Below are positions 7,845 to 10,851 of a stretch of 10,851 nucleotides of DNA, piece after piece. Both the position numbers and the translations under genes were made by a program. The notes below the pieces were generated by a model that searched no databases, was not told the DNA's origin, and was given only the letters and a program-made list of their open reading frames with translations. The DNA is from Sphingomonas sp. (lineage in GTDB: Bacteria > Pseudomonadota > Alphaproteobacteria > Sphingomonadales > Sphingomonadaceae): NCBI GenBank assembly GCA_013822915.1, contig PNLG01000183.1:1-10851 (forward strand). Direction: 5' to 3'. Position 1 is the stretch's first letter. Every line of letters starts with the position of its first letter.

Positions 7845-7867
7845 TTGCATATTTGCATCTATTGCGT
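7845..7867. repeat. Three short direct repeats TTGCAT / TTGCAT / TTGCGT
   Basis: TTGCAT at 7845-7850 and 7853-7858 and TTGCGT at 7862-7867 are spaced 8 and 9 bp apart, start to start. They lie between two divergent genes, 55 bp before the small secreted protein start. They may be a regulator binding array, but short AT-rich repeats also arise by chance. Confidence 0.35.
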
Positions 7868-7921
7868 ATCGCGACCTGTCTTGGCACGAGTGTTTCGTCC
7901 TTTTGGGTCCGGGGAAAACTT

Positions 7922-8425
7922 ATGCGCTTTTGCAGCGCTGCAGCGACACTGTCGGCAATTGGCTTTGCCACCATGGCGTGGGCGCAACAAGGGCCACCGC
8001 CAAAAGAGCTTGCGGCCGTGTCGGCGTGCCGATCGCTCAAGGATGATGCTCAGCGGCTTGCCTGTTTCGACAAAGCTGTCGCGGCGTTCGATGCCTCGGT
8101 GCAGTCGCGCGACGTGGTGGTCGTGGACCGGGATGCCCTGGCAAAGGAGCGCCGACGCCAATTCGGTCGCGCGCGCAAGGATGATCCGGTGATGTCATTA
8201 AGCCGGACGCCTGATCCGGTCGAGTTGAAGGGCACCGTGCAAAGCGTTCGTCCAAGCGGGCAGTTCTTCCTGATCTCGGTGCAGGGGATCGGCCTTTGGC
8301 AGACCACCGAAGCGACGTTCGTGCCGCCGACATCGGGCGTTGAAGTGCGGATCACTAAGGGATCACTCGGCGGTTACCTGATAAGCTATGGCAGCCGCGC
8401 GGTGCGCGCGCGCCGCATCGGGTAA
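7922..8425 (+). CDS. Secreted protein of unknown function with a C-x(11)-C / RLACFD motif
   Basis: The product has 167 residues. A signal peptide (MRFCSAAATLSAIGFATMAWA, cleavage probably after A21) predicts export to the periplasm. The mature part has C36-RSLKDDAQRLA-C48-FD. This Cys-x(11)-Cys motif with RLxC(F/Y)D recurs in many proteobacterial secreted proteins, including VasI-type ones, and probably forms a disulphide. After a charged, helix-prone stretch (about 55-90) comes a small beta-rich domain (about 100-167): ELKGTVQSV, LWQTTE, and VEVRITKGSLGGYLISYGSRAVRARRI at its end. I recall the same two-part layout in other alphaproteobacterial hypothetical proteins. No catalytic motif is visible. 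ATG 7922 was chosen because it opens the signal peptide and has GGGGA six nt upstream; an in-frame ATG at 7853 would bury it. The stop is 21 bp from the convergent M23 gene. No type VI secretion genes are nearby, so a VasI role is not supported. Confidence 0.85.
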   Translation: MRFCSAAATLSAIGFATMAWAQQGPPPKELAAVSACRSLKDDAQRLACFDKAVAAFDASVQSRDVVVVDRDALAKERRRQFGRARKDDPVMSLSRTPDPVELKGTVQSVRPSGQFFLISVQGIGLWQTTEATFVPPTSGVEVRITKGSLGGYLISYGSRAVRARRIG

Positions 8426-8446
8426 CCTGCCTCGCTCCCCGCGCGG

Positions 8447-9391
8447 TCAGCGTCCCGTCGGCATTGGGCCAGCGAGCAGCAGCGGGTCGATCCGCCGGTC
8501 GCGCCATTTCAGGCTCCAGTGCAGATGCGGGCCGGTGGCGCGCCCGGTCATGCCCACCGCGCCAATCTGTTCGCCCTGCGTGATGTGTTCGCCGACATGC
8601 ACGTCGATCCGCGACAAATGCAGGAACGAACTGTTCAGCCCCATGCCATGGTCGAGCATCAGCAAATTACCCTCCAGCGTGAACGGGCTGTCGGCGGCGA
8701 GGATCACGACCCCATCGGCGGGGGCGATAACGGGCGTGCCGGTTGGGCGCGCCACGTCGGTGCCGGAGTGATAAGAACCCGCCTCGCCATTCTTGTAAAT
8801 GCGCTGCGCCCCGAACATGCCCGACAGCCGCCCGGTCACCGGCCATTGGAAGCGCTGGCGCCAGCCATTGCTGACCGCATTGACGGTGCGGGCCGCGTTG
8901 ATCGCTGCCAGTTCCTGCGGGCGGCGGCGCTCAAACTCCTCGGTCGGCTGGGCAAAACGGGGGAGCGTGTCCAGCCGCTCAATGTTCCACGCGCGCGGCG
9001 CAATGGCGAGCGCGTGCGTCACCATGCCGCCGGGCGTGGTTGCGACCAGCATCGCAGTCGGCGGGGCGTCGCGGTCGAACGCGATCAGGAAGCGACCGTC
9101 CTCGCTCACCGTCACCAGCGCACCGTCGAGCGTGAGTGCGGTCGTGCCCGGTGGTGCGATGCCGATAAGCGCGCCGCCCTGAACCATCGGGCCGTTCAGG
9201 ATGAAGTCGTGCCGGACCGGCTGGGTGGGGGCAGGTGGTTTGACCGATGGTGCTGGCGGTGCTCTTCCGCTCTGCGCCTCGCTCCGGCCACTGCCCCAGC
9301 CGGCAAACGCAACCGTTGATCCCAGCGCCAGGGAGAGCATCAGCGCGATGCCCGCAACGCGCGCGGCGTCGGGGATGATCGCGCGCGCCAT
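8447..9391 (-). CDS. M23 (LytM-type) peptidoglycan endopeptidase
   Basis: The 314-residue protein belongs to the zinc metallopeptidases that cut peptide cross-links in the cell wall. An N-terminal hydrophobic segment (VAGIALMLSLALGSTVAFA, 12-30) is a signal peptide or anchor, so it acts in the periplasm. A Pro-rich linker (about 40-60) and a beta-rich domain (about 62-135) precede the catalytic domain (about 180-305). Its zinc and catalytic residues are all present: H208 and D212 in YHSGTD, H258 in FLHLS, and H289 and H291 in GPHLHW. The enzyme is therefore predicted to be active rather than an EnvC/NlpD-like degenerate activator. ATG 9391 starts 10 bp after the DUF2093 stop. No strong Shine-Dalgarno is visible, so translation may be coupled to the upstream gene. 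It is probably the last gene of the xseA group. Confidence 0.93.
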   Translation of the reverse strand: MARAIIPDAARVAGIALMLSLALGSTVAFAGWGSGRSEAQSGRAPPAPSVKPPAPTQPVRHDFILNGPMVQGGALIGIAPPGTTALTLDGALVTVSEDGRFLIAFDRDAPPTAMLVATTPGGMVTHALAIAPRAWNIERLDTLPRFAQPTEEFERRRPQELAAINAARTVNAVSNGWRQRFQWPVTGRLSGMFGAQRIYKNGEAGSYHSGTDVARPTGTPVIAPADGVVILAADSPFTLEGNLLMLDHGMGLNSSFLHLSRIDVHVGEHITQGEQIGAVGMTGRATGPHLHWSLKWRDRRIDPLLLAGPMPTGR

Positions 9392-9401
9392 CAGGATGCC
9401 G

Positions 9402-9599
9402 TCACGATGCCATCGCCTGCATCGCGGCGCTCGCATCGGCATAGGGTTCCTGGCGGGCAACGCTCCAATAGCGCAGCGCATCGAGCGCCAGCCGCTCCCC
9501 GGTGACGGCGCAGACGACATGATCGCCCGGCGTCAGCACGCGAAAGCCATTGGCCATGTAATGAAGGCGGGCGGTGCGGTTGCTGTTGGAGACGAGCAT
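9402..9599 (-). CDS. DUF2093 family small protein
   Basis: A 65-residue protein with the family signature: LHYMANGFRVLTPGDHV, CAVTGERLALDALRYWSV and RQEPYAD. It has one Cys (C30), no signal peptide and no membrane segment, so it is probably cytoplasmic. Its function is unknown. The family occurs widely in alphaproteobacteria; from memory it often neighbours xseA, as here. ATG 9599 fits the usual family length. No clear Shine-Dalgarno precedes it (ACCGACCTC-ATG), and no in-frame ATG, GTG or TTG lies between it and the xseA stop 40 bp upstream. The next gene starts 10 bp after its stop, supporting co-transcription. Confidence 0.85.
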   Translation of the reverse strand: MLVSNSNRTARLHYMANGFRVLTPGDHVVCAVTGERLALDALRYWSVARQEPYADASAAMQAMAS

Positions 9600-9639
9600 G
9601 AGGTCGGTTGGTCCGGCAGAGCGCTGACGCGCGCGAGGA

Positions 9640-10851
9640 TCAGAACAGCCGTGGCTGTTCGGGCTTGGCCGACTCATAGCCCTTTGCCGGGCTGCGCTCA
9701 ACCCGCGCCTCGACCGTGCCGTCGCCGAAATGCAGCGTCAGCGCCGCGGCAGCGCGGGCGGCGGCGGCGGTGGTCATCGTGTTCCCGCTGCGTGCGGTCA
9801 CCCGCACATAGCCTTTTTTGAGCAGGCCATCGGGATTGACCGCTTCGATCAGCCGTTCGGTCCGTGCCAGCCGGTCGCGGGCGTGCGCCAGTTGGCGTTC
9901 CAGCAGCGCCGGGCGCAGCACCGCGCTGGCCCGGTCGAGCGGTTGGCGCGCGCGCGCAATCCGCCGCTCCAGTGTCCGGTCGAGCCGCGCGCCGATGTCG
10001 TCGAGCCTTTGCCGCTGCGGGCCCAGCAATCCCTCGCGCCGGGGGAGCAGCCGGGCCAGCGCGCTCAGTCGCTCGACCGCCCGTTCGCGCAGCCGCAGCA
10101 CCGCGCGGTCGGCGCGCGCGGCATGGCTGGCGAGCGTGGCGGCCAAGTCGGCGCGCACCGGCACCGCATATTCGGCAGCGGCAGTGGGGGTCGGCGCGCG
10201 GCGATCGGCGGCATGATCGGCAAGGCTGGTGTCGGTCTCATGCCCGACCGCAGAAATAACGGGGATCGAACAGGCGGCAATCGCGCGCACCACCACTTCC
10301 TCGTTGAACGCCCATAAATCCTCGATCGAGCCGCCGCCACGCGCGACAATGATGAGGTCAGGGCGCGGCACCGCGCCGCCGGGGGCAAGCGCATCGAACC
10401 CGGCAACCGCGCGCGCAACCTGTGCGGCCGCGCCCTCGCCCTGCACCGCGACCGGCCAGAGTATGACATGGCTGGGGAAACGGTCGGCCAGCCGGTGGAG
10501 GATGTCGCGGATGACCGCACCCGTCGGCGACGTCACAATCCCGATCGTGCGCGGGAGATAGGGCAGCGGCTGCTTGCGCGTGGCATCGAACAACCCCTCG
10601 CCCGCCAGCTTGGCCTTCAGCTTTTCGAGCAGCGCCATCAGCGCGCCTTCGCCCGCCAGCTCCAGCCGCTCGATCACGATCTGATATTTCGACCGGCCGG
10701 GATAGGTGGTCAGCCGCCCGGTTGCGATCACTTCGACACCGTCCTGCGGGGCAAAGGCGACGGCCCCGAAACTCCCCTTCCAGATCACGCCGTCGATCAC
10801 CGCGCCGTCATCCTTCAGTGCGAGATAGGCATGGCCCGAGGCAACGCGTTT
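9640..10851 (-). CDS. xseA: Exodeoxyribonuclease VII large subunit (N-terminus cut by window edge)
   Basis: 403 residues are visible, and the frame continues past the right edge; about 50-60 N-terminal residues are probably missing. With several XseB subunits, XseA forms exonuclease VII, which degrades single-stranded DNA from both ends to short oligonucleotides and acts in mismatch repair and repair of damaged ends in the cytoplasm. The visible part begins inside the OB-fold domain (ASGHAYLALKDDGA, then VIWKGSFG). The catalytic domain follows with GIVTSPTGAVIRDI (about 10554-10510), ARGGGSIEDLWAFNEE (about 10352-10305) and SAVGHETDTSLADHAADRRA (about 10255-10195). A long Arg-rich coiled coil (about 10120-9840) comes next, then a C-terminal segment (GLLKKGYVRV). 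All conserved motifs I know are intact. xseB is not in the window. The downstream DUF2093 gene starts 40 bp after the stop. Confidence 0.97.
   Translation of the reverse strand, partial: KRVASGHAYLALKDDGAVIDGVIWKGSFGAVAFAPQDGVEVIATGRLTTYPGRSKYQIVIERLELAGEGALMALLEKLKAKLAGEGLFDATRKQPLPYLPRTIGIVTSPTGAVIRDILHRLADRFPSHVILWPVAVQGEGAAAQVARAVAGFDALAPGGAVPRPDLIIVARGGGSIEDLWAFNEEVVVRAIAACSIPVISAVGHETDTSLADHAADRRAPTPTAAAEYAVPVRADLAATLASHAARADRAVLRLRERAVERLSALARLLPRREGLLGPQRQRLDDIGARLDRTLERRIARARQPLDRASAVLRPALLERQLAHARDRLARTERLIEAVNPDGLLKKGYVRVTARSGNTMTTAAAARAAAALTLHFGDGTVEARVERSPAKGYESAKPEQPRLF

Larger units (their letters stand above)
7727..7921. other. Divergent intergenic region receptor / small secreted protein
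   Basis: These 195 bp separate two divergent genes. They contain the receptor ribosome binding site (7742-7736), a hairpin with a U7 tail facing right (7793-7836), a triple TTGCAT-type repeat (7845-7867) and GGGGA (7911-7915) before ATG 7922. No riboswitch was recognised. No well-spaced promoter could be assigned with confidence on either strand. Confidence 0.7.

Noticed and set aside
7727..7858. Upstream start for the TonB receptor at 7858
   Set aside because: It would put 44 unrelated residues before a normal signal peptide, while ATG 7726 has a good ribosome binding site.
7727..7921. Cobalamin or other riboswitch in the receptor leader
   Set aside because: No B12-box or other known aptamer core could be recognised on the minus strand.
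8387..8420. GC-rich self-complementary stretch near the end of the small secreted protein gene
   Set aside because: It encodes the conserved Ala/Arg-rich C-terminus, has no T-run after it, and such GCGC tracts are expected at this GC content.
7922..8425. VasI-type type VI secretion protein
   Set aside because: Only the Cys/RLxC(F/Y)D motif is shared; no type VI genes are nearby and the C-terminal domain differs.

Overview
The window looks like ordinary chromosomal DNA of a GC-rich alphaproteobacterium, most likely a sphingomonad (Sphingomonas/Sphingopyxis-like). The grounds are the high GC content, the style of the TonB-dependent receptor (sphingomonad plug and barrel signatures, N-terminal extension ending in a DVVVTGSR box), and the xseA-DUF2093-M23 gene group. 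The genus cannot be fixed from the sequence alone. No mobile element, CRISPR array, tRNA or rRNA was found, and codon use looks uniform.

Layout from left to right. (1) 1-1962, minus: a 3'-truncated N-terminal-nucleophile acylase of the penicillin/AHL/aculeacin acylase family. (2) 1963-2083: a divergent intergenic region with a good heat-shock-type promoter for clpB and a perfect 7-bp inverted repeat in its spacer. (3) 2084-4663, plus: clpB, the complete ClpB disaggregase. (4) 4664-4753: a convergent gap with a 12-bp perfect hairpin whose U-tract serves the minus strand. (5) 4754-7726, minus: a TonB-dependent outer-membrane receptor with six closely spaced cysteine pairs. (6) 7727-7921: a divergent intergenic region with a terminator-like hairpin facing right although no plus-strand gene precedes it, and a triple TTGCAT-type repeat. 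(7) 7922-8425, plus: a small secreted protein of unknown function with a C-x(11)-C motif. (8) 8447-10851, minus: a probable operon xseA (5'-truncated at the window edge), a DUF2093 small protein, and an M23 (LytM-type) peptidoglycan endopeptidase.

The genes do not form one pathway. Most act at the cell envelope (acylase, receptor, M23 peptidase, small secreted protein), while ClpB and ExoVII are cytoplasmic stress and DNA-repair functions. I see no convincing undescribed multi-gene system. The points most worth checking are non-coding: the orphan terminator-like hairpin at 7793-7836 (possible small or antisense RNA) and the palindrome inside the clpB promoter. The conserved but uncharacterised proteins (7922-8425 and the DUF2093 gene) come next.
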